DNA of 64,000 bases from Firmicutes bacterium HGW-Firmicutes-15 (GTDB lineage: Bacteria > Bacillota > Syntrophomonadia > Syntrophomonadales > Syntrophomonadaceae): contig PHAA01000001.1 of assembly GCA_002840245.1 (NCBI GenBank), forward strand, positions 86,934-150,933. Direction: 5' to 3'. Each line of letters begins with the position of its first letter. The first letter of the stretch is position 1. Below, piece by piece: positions 18,076 to 29,332 of the stretch. The translations under genes and the position numbers were made by a program. Below the pieces are notes generated by a model. It saw only the letters and a list, made by a program, of their open reading frames with translations. It was not told where the DNA came from and ran no database searches.

Positions 18076-19065
18076 TTATCGGGATGGGGGCGAGATGCTT
18101 ATCTCACCAGACATTATAGTGTGAATATTGCCTGAATGGTCACGAACGATTAGAAATCCATTATCGTCGACATCAATCGCTTGGCCGACGATGAAGCCGT
18201 TTATTGTATCCAACCTTAACTCCTGGCCGATGGCAATCGACATGCTTTTGTATTTTTCCAGGGTACGGGCAAAGTTGCCACTCAGCAACTGAAAGTAATG
18301 GCTTTCAAGGCTGGCCAACAGTCCCTGCAAGACCTTAACTCTGGAACCAGGGTGGTCATATTCGGCTAGTGCTGAGGTAGCAGTTGTACGAAAATCGCTG
18401 GGAAAGGTTTGGGCAGGGTTGTTTATATTCAGCCCAACACCGGTCACGATGTATTCTACACCGTCCATGTCGGTAACTGCCTCGGATAGTATTCCTGCTA
18501 TTTTCCGGTTGTTTATCAATATATCATTAGGCCACTTAATACAAGGTTTCAGGTTCAGTTCTTCCTTCAGAGTTTCTGCTACTGCCACCGCTGTGACTAG
18601 AGAAACCCGTGAAATTTCTTTTAATGGCAAGATCGGTCGCAGAATTACTGAAAGATATATGCCTTTGATGGCGGGCGAGTACCAGCTCCGGCCTCGGCGC
18701 CCTCTTCCAGCAGTCTGCATTTCTGCTACGACTACGGTTCCCTCGGGGTATCCTGTGGCGGCCAAGTCTCGGGCTTGGTTATTTGTGGAATCAATTTCTT
18801 GGAAATAGAAGTAGTGCTTGCGGCCCAAAACCTCGGTTGTCAGACCGGGACATACTTCACCCGGAGATAGGAGATCTGGAGGAGAACTAAGCCGGTATCC
18901 TTTTTTTGGAGATGAATCCACTTCATAGCCCTCGGCCTGAAGCGTCTTGATTTGCTTCCAGACCGTCGTCCGGGATACTTTGAGGATTTCGCTCAAGGCT
19001 TCTCCTGAAACCCACTGACCATTTTTATCCTTTAACGCTACCAGAACCGCATCGCGAAGAGTCAT
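18076..19065 (-). CDS. birA: Bifunctional biotin ligase/repressor BirA
   Basis: BirA of 329 aa. N-terminal winged helix (VSGEALSEILKVSRTTVWKQ, residues about 19-38) precedes the ligase domain with GRGRRGRSWYSP, KWPNDILINNRKIAGILSE and the C-terminal SH3-like domain. It biotinylates carboxylases and, as biotinyl-5'-AMP complex, represses biotin genes. The frame opens at ATG 19083, but ATG 19065-19063 sits eight bases after GGTGG and is preferred. It heads the bioY-ecfA-ecfT cluster, the likely target. Confidence 0.93.
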   Translation of the reverse strand: MTLRDAVLVALKDKNGQWVSGEALSEILKVSRTTVWKQIKTLQAEGYEVDSSPKKGYRLSSPPDLLSPGEVCPGLTTEVLGRKHYFYFQEIDSTNNQARDLAATGYPEGTVVVAEMQTAGRGRRGRSWYSPAIKGIYLSVILRPILPLKEISRVSLVTAVAVAETLKEELNLKPCIKWPNDILINNRKIAGILSEAVTDMDGVEYIVTGVGLNINNPAQTFPSDFRTTATSALAEYDHPGSRVKVLQGLLASLESHYFQLLSGNFARTLEKYKSMSIAIGQELRLDTINGFIVGQAIDVDDNGFLIVRDHSGNIHTIMSGEISISPPSR

Positions 19066-19451
19066 GAACGGCACCACCTTCATATGTTATGTTACTAACT
19101 GTATTATATCTAATATTACCTACCTATTTTAGCAAAGGGACTATCAAAAAATAAACTAGTCATTCATTTCGGTTTTTTTAGCACTACACTTCGTTATAAA
19201 AGCTTGCACCATCAACCCTTCACCCTTTATGTACCACCTCCCAATTGGTCACTAGTAGGGATGCGAGTACCACCGCCGTTAGTTGGCAGTAAATGATGTT
19301 AATAAAAAATCATATTTAGTGCAGGACAAATTTTTAGCCAATGAGTCCATTAACCTGTATAATAATAAAGTATCAAGTTAGTACTTTGCTAAATTGTTAT
19401 TGGGCATGGAAATAGTTGCAATTATTAATAATTAATTACGGGTGTGAATTT
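19066..19451. other. Intergenic region with MITE-type relic
   Basis: Divergent gap between birA and the M1 peptidase. The repeat relic at 19136-19290 fills its left half. The right half is AT-rich; a weak TATAATAATAAAG stretch near 19358 could carry the peptidase promoter. Confidence 0.5.
19136..19290. repeat. Truncated MITE-like element
   Basis: Begins with GGGACTATCAAAAAATAAAC, matching the terminal repeat of 23506-23719. It continues with a CATTTCGGTTTTTTTAGCAC..CTTCGTTAT block that also aligns with that element's arm. It then runs into TTCACCCTTTATGTACCACC and GTACCACCGCCGTTAGTTGG, similar to the array at 63812-64000. No second terminal repeat is seen. Confidence 0.6.
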
Positions 19452-20924
19452 GTGCAAAAGCGAAACTTATATATAATGATGAGCTTGATTGTTGTAGCCG
19501 TGCTCTGCGCTTCGGTTATTATTTATAGGGAACAAGTACCCGTACCAATTGTTTCTGCTATTGCTCCTCCAGTGCCGATAGTGGCATCTGCTTTCCCTGC
19601 TCCGGAGAAAACATCCTATCAAATGAAACTGCGACTTGATGTTGCTAATAATATCCTTTATGGAACGACCCTGCTTAATACTCAGAACACTTCTGGTAAA
19701 AGCATGGATGAACTATGGTTTACCGCTTATCCTAATTGCTTTCAAAGCAGCGATAAAACTCCCGCTCCGCTGGAGGCATATTATGCTGGTTTTAACCAGG
19801 GCTGGCTACGATTCAGCCTTATTAAAGTGAATGGCCAGGCAGTTCAATTTACTGAAAAAGGGGCCTCGATTCAAGTAAAGCCTGCTTCCGCTATAGCCCC
19901 CGAGGATAAAATCCAGGTGAAAATGACCTGGAAGGCACAAATACCAAGAGTCAAGTACCGCTATGGCAGTAATAATACGGTATATATGCTGGGTAATTTC
20001 TACCCGACATTGAATGTATTCAGTAAGGATGGGTGGCATAATTCCTATAATTCTGTTTTTGGTGACCCATTTTGTTTTCAATCGGCCTATTACGCAGTGA
20101 GCTTAAATATTCCCAACGCTTATAACATGGTAGCAACAGGGAGAACGGTGTCCAAAACGTCTGAGGATGACGGGCGGGATACTTATCTGATTGAAGCACG
20201 CGATGCGCGTGACTTTTCTCTTCTAGTGATGTATGATTACACCGAGATTAAGGAAGAAATAAAAGGTGTCACTATTAAATGCTATTTCCCCAGTAACCAT
20301 CCGGAAATAGCCCAGCAAATTTTACGGAAATCGGGACAAATTATTAATTACTATGCCAGCCAGTTCGGTTCCTACCCATACGGGGAGTTTAAGGTAGCCT
20401 TCGTGCCCATGCAGGGTTTTCATGGCATGGAGTATTCGGGCTTGATTTTCCTGCGTGAAGAGTTTCTGCAGGTTGGCTATGAACCGGAGCGAAGCGATTT
20501 TATTCTAGCCCATGAAATTGCTCATCAATGGTGGTTTGGTTTGGTAGGCAATGATCAACTGCGGGAGCCGTGGTTGGATGAAGGACTAGCCAATTGGTCA
20601 GCATATAAATACCTGCAAGATGTGGAAGGCAAGCCTATCCCGTCGGGTTTGGAATATAAAGAGGGCATGAATCTGGGCAAAGAACTGAGGGAAATGTATT
20701 CTAGTCAGGAGTATTATCTTACTGCCTATACCGGGGGTGAGGCATTCTGGTTCGGATTGGAAAAAGAGTTAGGACATGAAACGGTAAATAAGGTTTTGCG
20801 TCGCTATCTGGCCGATTATAAGAATAAAATCGCGACTACGCAGGACCTGATGGATATAATAAAACTAGAAGCTCACCAGGATATGAGCGGGTACATCTAT
20901 AAATGGTTCCCGCCTAAATCCTAA
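19452..20924 (+). CDS. M1-family metallopeptidase, membrane-anchored
   Basis: Zinc aminopeptidase-like protein of about 490 aa. N-terminal hydrophobic segment (residues 7-25) anchors or exports it. The M1 exopeptidase-like motif is FHGMEYSG; zinc site HEIAHQWW with the downstream Glu in WLDEGLANW (HExxH-18-E). It is shorter than PepN and lacks the C-terminal HEAT-like domain. The frame can open at TTG 19416; GTG 19452 gives a normal signal-anchor start and is chosen, though its ribosome site is weak. Substrates unknown. Confidence 0.88.
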   Translation: MQKRNLYIMMSLIVVAVLCASVIIYREQVPVPIVSAIAPPVPIVASAFPAPEKTSYQMKLRLDVANNILYGTTLLNTQNTSGKSMDELWFTAYPNCFQSSDKTPAPLEAYYAGFNQGWLRFSLIKVNGQAVQFTEKGASIQVKPASAIAPEDKIQVKMTWKAQIPRVKYRYGSNNTVYMLGNFYPTLNVFSKDGWHNSYNSVFGDPFCFQSAYYAVSLNIPNAYNMVATGRTVSKTSEDDGRDTYLIEARDARDFSLLVMYDYTEIKEEIKGVTIKCYFPSNHPEIAQQILRKSGQIINYYASQFGSYPYGEFKVAFVPMQGFHGMEYSGLIFLREEFLQVGYEPERSDFILAHEIAHQWWFGLVGNDQLREPWLDEGLANWSAYKYLQDVEGKPIPSGLEYKEGMNLGKELREMYSSQEYYLTAYTGGEAFWFGLEKELGHETVNKVLRRYLADYKNKIATTQDLMDIIKLEAHQDMSGYIYKWFPPKS

Positions 20925-20953
20925 ACATATCACACAGCTTAAGGAGGTTTACA

Positions 20954-22633
20954 ATGAATCCTATTCAGAAATTCAGGGATGGGTTAAGAAATTTGGTCGT
21001 AAGTGCCCTGGAAAAATCCCGAGCAGAAGACTTGATTGTTTTTGATACCCTGCCCGAGTTTGTAATAGAAGTGCCTAGAGATGAGGGACATGGTGATTTT
21101 GCTAGTAACGTGGCAATGCTGATGGCCCGGCAGGCACGCATGGCCCCGCGCAAGATTGCAGAAATAATAAGTGAACAGATAGACAGGACCCAGATGTTGG
21201 AACTGGACAAGATTGAGGTAGCTGGGGCTGGTTTCATCAATTTTTTCCTCAATCAGGCTTGGCTGTATAGCGTGCCTGGAATGGTTTTGGAAATGGGGGA
21301 TCGATACGGTTGTGGTCCTAAACAAAACCAGAAGGTGCAGGTGGAGTTCGTAAGCGCTAACCCCACGGGCAATCTGCACATGGGGAATGCGAGGGGCGGA
21401 GCGATAGGAGACACGCTGGCAAATGCGCTGACTTATGCAGGTTATGATGTGGAGAGGGAATTCTACATAAACGATTCGGGAAATCAGATTGATATTTTTG
21501 CGCAGTCCTTGGAAGCCAGGTACCTGCAACTAATGGGAGCTAAGATTGAATTCCCAGAGAATGGCTATGCGGGGCAAGATGTGGTGGATACAGTTAAGAA
21601 CATAATCAGGGATTATAAAGATTCCCTATTGGGCATGAGTTCCGCAGAACTGCAGGATTTTGTAGTTAATTATGCTCTAAAGGAAAAAATTCAGTATATA
21701 AAAAACACCCTGAGCAATTTTGGGATAAACTATGATGTCTGGTTTAACGAGAAAACCTTGCACGAATCGGGCCAGGTAAATGCGGTCATAGAATACCTTA
21801 AGGACAAGGGTTATATATATGAAGAAGAAGGAGCCATGTGGTTCAAGTCCACTCTTTTCGGAGATGAGAAGGATGAGGTGGTCATCCGTGCCAACGGTAT
21901 GCCTACATATTTCGCAGCAGACATAGCTTACCATCTAAACAAATTCGAACGCGGATTTGACCGGGTCATCAATGTCTGGGGAGCTGACCACCACGGACAT
22001 GTAGGGCGTATGAAGGGTGCCATACAGGCTTTGGGTTATGATGCGAACCGATTGGATATACTTTTGATGCAGTTGGTGCGATTATATCGGGGGGGCGTTA
22101 TCGTCCGTATGTCTAAAAGAACTGGAACCACGGTTTCATTGGATGAGCTGGTTGAGGAAGTGGGAAAGGATGCGGCACGCTTTTTCTTTGTCATGCGCAG
22201 TCCGGATAGTCAGATGGATTTTGATCTAGATCTAGCCAAGGAAAAAAGTCAGGAGAATCCGGTATATTATGTGCAATATGCTCACGCCCGCATTCAGAGT
22301 ATTTTTCGACAGGCTAAGGCCGCCGGAGTTGAAATTAAAAGCCCCGGAGAGGTTGATTTTTCCATTATGGGAGCAGAGGAACTGGAGCTTCTAAGGAAAA
22401 TTGCTGACTTCCCCGAAGAGATTGCCATAACCGCTAGGATGATGGCACCCCATAGAATTGCCCATTATGTTTTAGAATTGGCGGGGCTTTTTCATAGCTT
22501 TTACAATCATCAGCGAGTATTGAATGAAAATAAGGCATTGCAGGATGCAAGGCTGATACTCATGGAAACCACTCTAATCACCATAAAGAATGCTTTAGGA
22601 ATACTGGGTGTGTCTGCACCGGATCAAATGTAG
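20954..22633 (+). CDS. argS: Arginyl-tRNA synthetase
   Basis: Class I synthetase (559 aa) charging tRNA-Arg. The N-terminal Arg-specific additional domain is followed by [20 protein letters not shown] (HIGH motif as HMGN), VRMSKRTGT (KMSKS counterpart) and the C-terminal DALR anticodon-binding domain. ATG at 20954 follows AAGGAGG. It starts a likely operon with rpoE and the UPF0173 gene: intergenic gaps are 10 and 2 bases. Confidence 0.96.
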   Translation: MNPIQKFRDGLRNLVVSALEKSRAEDLIVFDTLPEFVIEVPRDEGHGDFASNVAMLMARQARMAPRKIAEIISEQIDRTQMLELDKIEVAGAGFINFFLNQAWLYSVPGMVLEMGDRYGCGPKQNQKVQVEFVSANPTGNLHMGNARGGAIGDTLANALTYAGYDVEREFYINDSGNQIDIFAQSLEARYLQLMGAKIEFPENGYAGQDVVDTVKNIIRDYKDSLLGMSSAELQDFVVNYALKEKIQYIKNTLSNFGINYDVWFNEKTLHESGQVNAVIEYLKDKGYIYEEEGAMWFKSTLFGDEKDEVVIRANGMPTYFAADIAYHLNKFERGFDRVINVWGADHHGHVGRMKGAIQALGYDANRLDILLMQLVRLYRGGVIVRMSKRTGTTVSLDELVEEVGKDAARFFFVMRSPDSQMDFDLDLAKEKSQENPVYYVQYAHARIQSIFRQAKAAGVEIKSPGEVDFSIMGAEELELLRKIADFPEEIAITARMMAPHRIAHYVLELAGLFHSFYNHQRVLNENKALQDARLILMETTLITIKNALGILGVSAPDQM

Positions 22634-22643
22634 GAGGTATTTT

Positions 22644-22877
22644 ATGCAACAGAGGAAAAAAAGTGAAGCGGATTGGGCCATGGAAGTTCTAACTCAGAAG
22701 CAGGAACCGGTTTTCTATGATGAATTGGTTAAGGAAATCGCATTGAAAATGGGCAAGCAATCGGATGCTGCCACCCTGACTTCTATTTATACCCGAATCA
22801 ACCTGGATAATCGCTTGGTTTATCAGGGAGCTGGGTATTGGTATTTTGATGCCAATAAGATTTATCGAGAGTTTTAG
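22644..22877 (+). CDS. rpoE: RNA polymerase delta-like HARE-HTH protein, no acidic tail
   Basis: 77-aa protein matching the N-terminal winged-helix (HARE-HTH) domain of the RNA polymerase delta subunit: WAMEVLTQKQEPVFYDELV then TSIYTRINLDNRLVYQGAGYW. B. subtilis RpoE is about 173 aa with a long acidic tail; the tail is missing here. Start ATG 22644 has AGGAGG six bases upstream; the longer frame overlaps argS. In B. subtilis rpoE is directly upstream of pyrG, and here pyrG lies one gene plus one mobile element downstream, which supports the assignment. Confidence 0.8.
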   Translation: MQQRKKSEADWAMEVLTQKQEPVFYDELVKEIALKMGKQSDAATLTSIYTRINLDNRLVYQGAGYWYFDANKIYREF

Positions 22878-22879
22878 AC

Positions 22880-23509
22880 GTGAAAATAAAGTGGAGGGGG
22901 CATGCTTCTTTTCTTATTGAGTTGGGGAGCAAAAAGATCATAACTGACCCCTTTAATGAAAGCTATGGTTATCCCATGAACCCTGTGGCCGCTGATTTTG
23001 TGACCGTAAGCCACGAGCATCGGGATCACAACGCGGTGGAAACCGTGGACGGACAACCTCGAATTATTAGAGGTTCTGGCATGATAACGATGGAAGGGAT
23101 AATTATTAAGGGTATTGCCTCCTTCCATGACAAGCATCAGGGCCGGGAGCGTGGCCAAAATACTATTTTTAAAATATCAACCGAAGACATCAACCTGGTT
23201 CACTTAGGGGATTTGGGCCATGTGTTATCAGCAGGGCAGGTCCAGGAAATAGGAGCGGTGGATATTTTGCTGCTGCCTATTGGGGGGAGGTATACCATTG
23301 AGGCTGGTGAGGCTAGCCAGATAGTAAGCCTCCTGCAACCGCGGGTCGTTATCCCTATGCATTTTGGCACCCCACATCTTTCGTTTAAGTTGGCACCACT
23401 GGAAGAATTCACGGCTCGATATGACCTGATTATTAAGAAACCGTCTCTGGAATTACAAGCTTGTGACCTAGGGCAGGAGATGAAAATCATCGTTCTGGAC
23501 TATCTTTAG
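22880..23509 (+). CDS. UPF0173-type metal-dependent hydrolase
   Basis: Metallo-beta-lactamase-fold hydrolase (209 aa) of the UPF0173/UlaG-like group. Motifs: WRGHASFLIE, SHEHRDHN (HxHxDH variant), GDLGH and PMHFGTP. Physiological substrate unknown. GTG at 22880 lies two bases after the rpoE stop, so it is coupled. Its stop codon TAG is inside the left terminal repeat of the element that follows, which suggests insertion right at the gene end. Confidence 0.88.
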   Translation: MKIKWRGHASFLIELGSKKIITDPFNESYGYPMNPVAADFVTVSHEHRDHNAVETVDGQPRIIRGSGMITMEGIIIKGIASFHDKHQGRERGQNTIFKISTEDINLVHLGDLGHVLSAGQVQEIGAVDILLLPIGGRYTIEAGEASQIVSLLQPRVVIPMHFGTPHLSFKLAPLEEFTARYDLIIKKPSLELQACDLGQEMKIIVLDYL

Positions 23510-23719
23510 GGGCTATCAAGGAATAAACAAGGCAGAGTACTCCCAGGATTTTTCGCGTTAGACAAGGCATCAAAACGTGGTAATACTGGAGGTATTAGCA
23601 GCATTATTGGTGAGCGATAGCGAACACCGGTGGTGCCCGGAGGGTGCGCGTTTTGATAACGAAGTATAGCGTGAAAAAGACCGGAGTAAATGACTAGGTT
23701 ATTTTTTGATAGTTCCTAA
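23506..23719. mobile_element. MITE-like element of about 214 bp
   Basis: Ends are inverted repeats: TTAGGGGCTATCAAGGAATA at the left and, read inverted from the right, TTAGGAACTATCAAAAAATA. The symmetry continues inward for about 75 bases per arm (TACTCC, TTTTTC[GA]CG[TC]TA, ATCAAAACG), so the whole unit is an imperfect hairpin. The centre carries CACCCTCCGGGCACCACCGG on the minus strand, like the repeats at 63816. No transposase; presumably mobilised in trans. Confidence 0.75.
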
Positions 23720-23798
23720 GCTTGACCACCTCAGCATAAGAAGGGTAAAATTCAATAGGTTGGGATTATTTGTTTCGGGAAAGAGAGGTCTAGTTTAA

Positions 23799-25400
<1,602 letters not shown>

Positions 25401-25406
25401 GGCGAA

Positions 25407-25430
25407 AGCGAGCGTGGGGCTCGCTTTTTT
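25407..25430 (+). terminator. Terminator of pyrG
   Basis: AGCGAGC stem, six-base loop, GCTCGCT and six T; seven bases after the stop. Confidence 0.9.
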
Positions 25431-25520
25431 GCAAGCTGTCAGTAGTCTGGGCTGGCCGGAGTTAAGCATAGCTATTTGGGCAAATGGCAAAACTGATAAG
25501 AAAGCTAAGGGAGAGTATTT

Positions 25521-26609
25521 ATGTATACGACTAGGATTATCGATATAAAAGAAAAAGATCGCTATAATAGTTTTGTTTGTGCCCATCCTAAAGGCCATTT
25601 CTTACAAACCTGGGAATGGGGAGAGGTTAAGCGGGGTATGGGTTGGCAGCCTTTGCCGTTGGTATTGGAGCAAGATGGAGAAATAAGGGCATCATTGCTT
25701 ATTTTAAAAAGGCGATTACCCTTGCCGGGTCTGAAAAGATGCATTTTTTATGCGCCGCGCGGCCCAGTAGCAGACATAGAAAGCCAAGAATGCTGTCAGG
25801 CTCTTTTTGCCGGAGCAGAGCGGGTAGCAAAGGACCATGGAGCAATATTCCTTAAGATTGATCCTGATGTGCCTATCGATAATGAAGGGTTTAAAAATAT
25901 TTTAAGCCAATGTAAATTTCATCGTAATGATACCGGCATGGATTTTGAAGGAGTTCAGCCTGCTTTTGTTTTCCAATTGGATATCCAACCTTCAGCCGCA
26001 AACTTACTGGAAAACATGCACTCCAAGACTCGATATAATATTAAGCTGGCCCAGAAAAAAGGGGTTACCATAAGAGAGGCAGTCGGGAAAGAAGACTTGC
26101 CGGCCTTCTATGCAATATTACAGGAAACTGCCGAGCGAGACCGCTTCTTAATAAGAGGATATGAATATTTTGAAATGATCTGGGATCAAATGGTGGAGAA
26201 TGGACTAGCTCAAATATTTTTAGCTGAATACCAAGGTCGTATTATATCGGCTACTCTGGCTTTAATTATTGGGAAGAAGACTTGGTATCTGTACGGGGCT
26301 TCTAGCAATGAATATCGCAATGTAATGCCCAATTATCTTATTCAATGGGAGATGATTCGCTGGGCTCAGGAGCGGGGATGTACGGTTTATGATTTCCGGG
26401 GGGTATCTGGCGATATGGATGAGAGCAACCCTCTTTATGGTCTATACCGCTTTAAAAAGGGATTTAATGGCGACATGATCGAATTCATAGGGGACTGGGA
26501 TAGAATCTACTCGTCGTTCTTCTATTTTGCATGGACTAGAATTCTGCCCATCTATATGCAAGTTACACGTAGCTTATTACGCAAGGGGAAAAAGCCGGGG
26601 GAAGGGTAG
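25521..26609 (+). CDS. FemAB-family peptidyltransferase
   Basis: GNAT-fold FemABX-type protein of 362 aa. These enzymes add amino acids from aminoacyl-tRNA to the peptidoglycan stem peptide. Family signatures: FLQTWEWGEVKRGMGWQP at the N-terminus, SKTRYNIKLAQKKGV in the middle, and the C-terminal NYLIQWEMIRWA..DFRGVSG..GLYRFKKGF. The long coiled arm of tRNA-binding FemA is short, as in non-staphylococcal homologues. Its neighbour alr supplies D-alanine, so both point to wall synthesis. ATG at 25521 has AAGGGAGA. Confidence 0.85.
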   Translation: MYTTRIIDIKEKDRYNSFVCAHPKGHFLQTWEWGEVKRGMGWQPLPLVLEQDGEIRASLLILKRRLPLPGLKRCIFYAPRGPVADIESQECCQALFAGAERVAKDHGAIFLKIDPDVPIDNEGFKNILSQCKFHRNDTGMDFEGVQPAFVFQLDIQPSAANLLENMHSKTRYNIKLAQKKGVTIREAVGKEDLPAFYAILQETAERDRFLIRGYEYFEMIWDQMVENGLAQIFLAEYQGRIISATLALIIGKKTWYLYGASSNEYRNVMPNYLIQWEMIRWAQERGCTVYDFRGVSGDMDESNPLYGLYRFKKGFNGDMIEFIGDWDRIYSSFFYFAWTRILPIYMQVTRSLLRKGKKPGEG

Positions 26610-26617
26610 TGAGATAA

Positions 26618-27799
26618 GTGTTAAGGGATAAGTGGATTGAGGTTGACGTTGATGCGGTTAAAAAGAATCTCCAAGAGGTTAAGACCTTACTGGATAATAA
26701 AGCTAGATTAATAGCCGTAGTCAAAGCCAATGCTTATGGGCATGGGGCTGAGGACATTGCTCGGATTCTCTTCCAGAATGGGGTGGAATTTTTTGCGGTG
26801 AGTTTCTATTATGAGGCTTTGCAGTTAAGGAAGGCGGGGATACGTGCCAATATCCTAGTTTTCAGCCCTCTGGTTAGCGAAGAAGAAGCGCTGGAATCCA
26901 TCAAGAACCAACTGACCCTTACGATTGCCTCCGATAACGACCGCCAACTGCTGGAACGGGTAGGCGCCGCGCTTAAAACGCAGATCCGGGTTCACTTAAA
27001 GATAGACACTGGACTGGGGCGCTTTGGTATGAATCAAGAAGAAGCCTTGCTGGTATGCAAGGATATTTACCAGAATGAACAGCTGTTCATAGAGGGGATT
27101 TATACCCATATAGCCGATCCCACATCTCCCGACTATACACTAAAGCAATTTCAGCAATTCATGCAAGTGGTGAACTGCTTGGATCAGGAGAAATTCGTTA
27201 TCCCGGTCAAACACTTCGCCAACAGTGCGGTTTTCCTAAGTTTCCCCAATATGTACCTGAACGCGGTTCGAATCGGAACTCTCTTATCAGGTCAACACCC
27301 AGTAGGCAATTATCCAACCCATTTGCAGCTGCAGGATCCCTATAAATTTAAGAGTCGTATTATTTCCCTGCGTACGCTGGAAAAGGGTAGTTCTCTCGGT
27401 TATTATCGCACGTATAAATTGAAACGGGCAGCTCAAATTGCGGTGATCCCGGTAGGATTTAATGATGGATTGGCGCTGGAGGTAGCCAACCGACCGGTTG
27501 GATTAGTGGACATGTTAAAAAAACTAGCTAAAATTGTCCTCGGCTTTTTTAATGTGCCCCGGTTTAACCTTTATGTAACAATAAAAGACAAGGAGTATCC
27601 TATTCGGGGTAAAGTTTTTATGCAGATGGCTTTGGTGGAAATACCCTATGGAGTGGATATAAACGTTGGCGACGAAGTTGAACTGCCGGTGCGTAAAACC
27701 TTGGCATCTCGTAATGTAGCCCGGATTTATGTCCAGGATGGTCAGGCCGGAAAAATTGCTTATGACGAGGTTACCAACTATATTGTAGACGAGGCTTAA
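26618..27799 (+). CDS. alr: Alanine racemase, divergent
   Basis: PLP-dependent fold-III racemase of 393 aa. The PLP lysine lies in VVKANAYGHG (residue about 39), and the second catalytic Tyr is probably in SLGYYRTYK, before VIPVGFNDG. Deviations: the usual GYADG is GFNDG, and the usual CMDQ near the C-terminus reads VFMQMALVEIP. Insertions near residues 285-315 add length. It could be a true Alr or a related amino-acid racemase. GTG at 26618 lies nine bases after femAB, implying cotranscription. Confidence 0.85.
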   Translation: MLRDKWIEVDVDAVKKNLQEVKTLLDNKARLIAVVKANAYGHGAEDIARILFQNGVEFFAVSFYYEALQLRKAGIRANILVFSPLVSEEEALESIKNQLTLTIASDNDRQLLERVGAALKTQIRVHLKIDTGLGRFGMNQEEALLVCKDIYQNEQLFIEGIYTHIADPTSPDYTLKQFQQFMQVVNCLDQEKFVIPVKHFANSAVFLSFPNMYLNAVRIGTLLSGQHPVGNYPTHLQLQDPYKFKSRIISLRTLEKGSSLGYYRTYKLKRAAQIAVIPVGFNDGLALEVANRPVGLVDMLKKLAKIVLGFFNVPRFNLYVTIKDKEYPIRGKVFMQMALVEIPYGVDINVGDEVELPVRKTLASRNVARIYVQDGQAGKIAYDEVTNYIVDEA

Positions 27800-27868
27800 A
27801 AATCCAAGAAAAGCGGGCAAATATAAAGAAAGAGTGACATAAACCTCCCTCAGAGGTGCTAGGCGCGG

Positions 27869-27897
27869 TTTCTGTAAGTGGGAATATTTGGTATAAT
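27869..27897 (+). promoter_or_regulatory. Promoter of spo0F with extended -10
   Basis: TGGTATAAT (TATAAT at 27892-27897, TG extension) with a poor -35 TTTCTG 17 bases upstream. It lies 90 bases before the spo0F start. Confidence 0.5.
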
Positions 27898-27986
27898 GCT
27901 GGCATGTAGCTCTACCGGTTTCCTAGAAATTTGCAAAGAAATCAGTTGCTAGAAAAAGATGAAAAAGATTTTGGGGGGGCGTTTCT

Positions 27987-28364
27987 ATGCGGGGCAGGAT
28001 TTTGATTGTGGATGACCAAAAAGGGGTAAGACGTCTATTGGAAGAGCTATTTAAAAAGGAAGGCTGGGATGTCCAGAGCGCAGGGGATGGCCGGGAAGCA
28101 ATCCAGAAGGTGGAAGAGTTGATGCCCGGACTCGATCTCATTCTGATGGATCTTAAAATGCCTAATATAAATGGCTTAGAAGCCACACGTATAATTATGG
28201 AGAGGAATTTCCATGTTCCAATTATCATGATGACAGCCTATGGGGAAATCGAAGTGGTTAAGCAGGCATTGGAGGCGGGCGCGAGGAAATGCATCAGTAA
28301 ACCATTTGATATAATGGTGTTACGAGATATGGTTAATAAATTAATGCTGGAAGTAGCATCATAA
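27987..28364 (+). CDS. spo0F: Stand-alone response regulator Spo0F
   Basis: Single receiver domain of 125 aa with no output domain. Acidic pair Asp9-Asp10 (ILIVDDQKGVRRLLEE), phosphoacceptor Asp55 (LILMDLKMPNING), Thr in MMTAYG and Lys in CISKPFD. It relays phosphate in the sporulation phosphorelay from sensor kinases towards Spo0A. Position before fba, as in B. subtilis, supports the name. ATG at 27987 has GGGGGG about five bases upstream. Confidence 0.92.
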   Translation: MRGRILIVDDQKGVRRLLEELFKKEGWDVQSAGDGREAIQKVEELMPGLDLILMDLKMPNINGLEATRIIMERNFHVPIIMMTAYGEIEVVKQALEAGARKCISKPFDIMVLRDMVNKLMLEVAS

Positions 28365-28460
28365 ACTGCAGCCAGCTGCTCTGATACAAAGTAATATAAA
28401 CCACTATTAAGGGTAAAAGTATTAGAGTGGCTACAAAAATAAACAAAAGAGGTGGTAAGT

Positions 28461-29315
28461 ATGGCACTAGTTCCGGTTACGGAGTTGTTGCTCCATGCAA
28501 ATCGGGAAGGCTATGCCGTGGGCGCATTTAACGCTAATAACATGGAGATTATACAGGCAATAGTAGAAGCAGCGGAAAAGGAGAACTCACCTGTTATTAT
28601 GCAGGCCAGCCAAGGGGCGATAAAATATGCTGGGTTGGAGTTTATTACCGGAATGGTTAAAATAGCCGCTGGGGCGACTCGGGTTCCAGTTGCTCTGCAC
28701 CTGGATCACGGCACAGATTTTGATCAGGTTATGAAATGTATTCGCAGCGGATTTAGTTCTGTTATGTATGATGGATCTAAACTGCCGCTGGAACAAAACA
28801 TTGCTATTACCAATAAGGTTTTGGAGATATGTAGGCCGATCGGGGTATCAGTAGAGGCAGAATTGGGAAAAATAGGTGGAACCGAAGATGATGTACATGT
28901 AAGCGAACGAGAAGCTATGTATACCGATCCTGAAGAGGCCCGCTATTTTGTGGAAAAAACAGGTGTTGAGAGCTTGGCAATCGCGATAGGAACGGCTCAT
29001 GGGCAGTATCAGGGAGATCCTAAGCTTGATTTTGAGCGACTTAAAAAAATTAAGGATCTGGTTAAGATTCCCATCGTTTTGCATGGCTCCTCTGGAGTTT
29101 CTGATGAATCAGTAAGGAAAGCCATTTCACTAGGTGTCTGCAAAGTTAATATCGACACTAATATCAGGGAGGCATTCGTCGGGGAGATGAGACGCAGGAT
29201 GGAAGAGAATCCTCATGAGATTGATCCCCGCAAGCTGCTGGGACCTGCACGAGAAGCGGTAGTGGCGATAATTAGAGATAAAATAAGGGTTTTCGGCAGT
29301 GCCGGGAAAGCGTAA
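28461..29315 (+). CDS. fba: Class II fructose-bisphosphate aldolase
   Basis: Zinc-dependent aldolase (284 aa) cleaving fructose-1,6-bisphosphate. Zinc ligands lie in [16 protein letters not shown] and VLHGSSGV; catalytic Asp in the first. The frame opens at GTG 28452, but ATG 28461 is five bases after GAGGTGG and gives the family N-terminus [10 protein letters not shown]. Order spo0F-fba-fsa matches B. subtilis. Confidence 0.95.
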   Translation: MALVPVTELLLHANREGYAVGAFNANNMEIIQAIVEAAEKENSPVIMQASQGAIKYAGLEFITGMVKIAAGATRVPVALHLDHGTDFDQVMKCIRSGFSSVMYDGSKLPLEQNIAITNKVLEICRPIGVSVEAELGKIGGTEDDVHVSEREAMYTDPEEARYFVEKTGVESLAIAIGTAHGQYQGDPKLDFERLKKIKDLVKIPIVLHGSSGVSDESVRKAISLGVCKVNIDTNIREAFVGEMRRRMEENPHEIDPRKLLGPAREAVVAIIRDKIRVFGSAGKA

Positions 29316-29332
29316 TTAAAGGGAGTGTTTTT

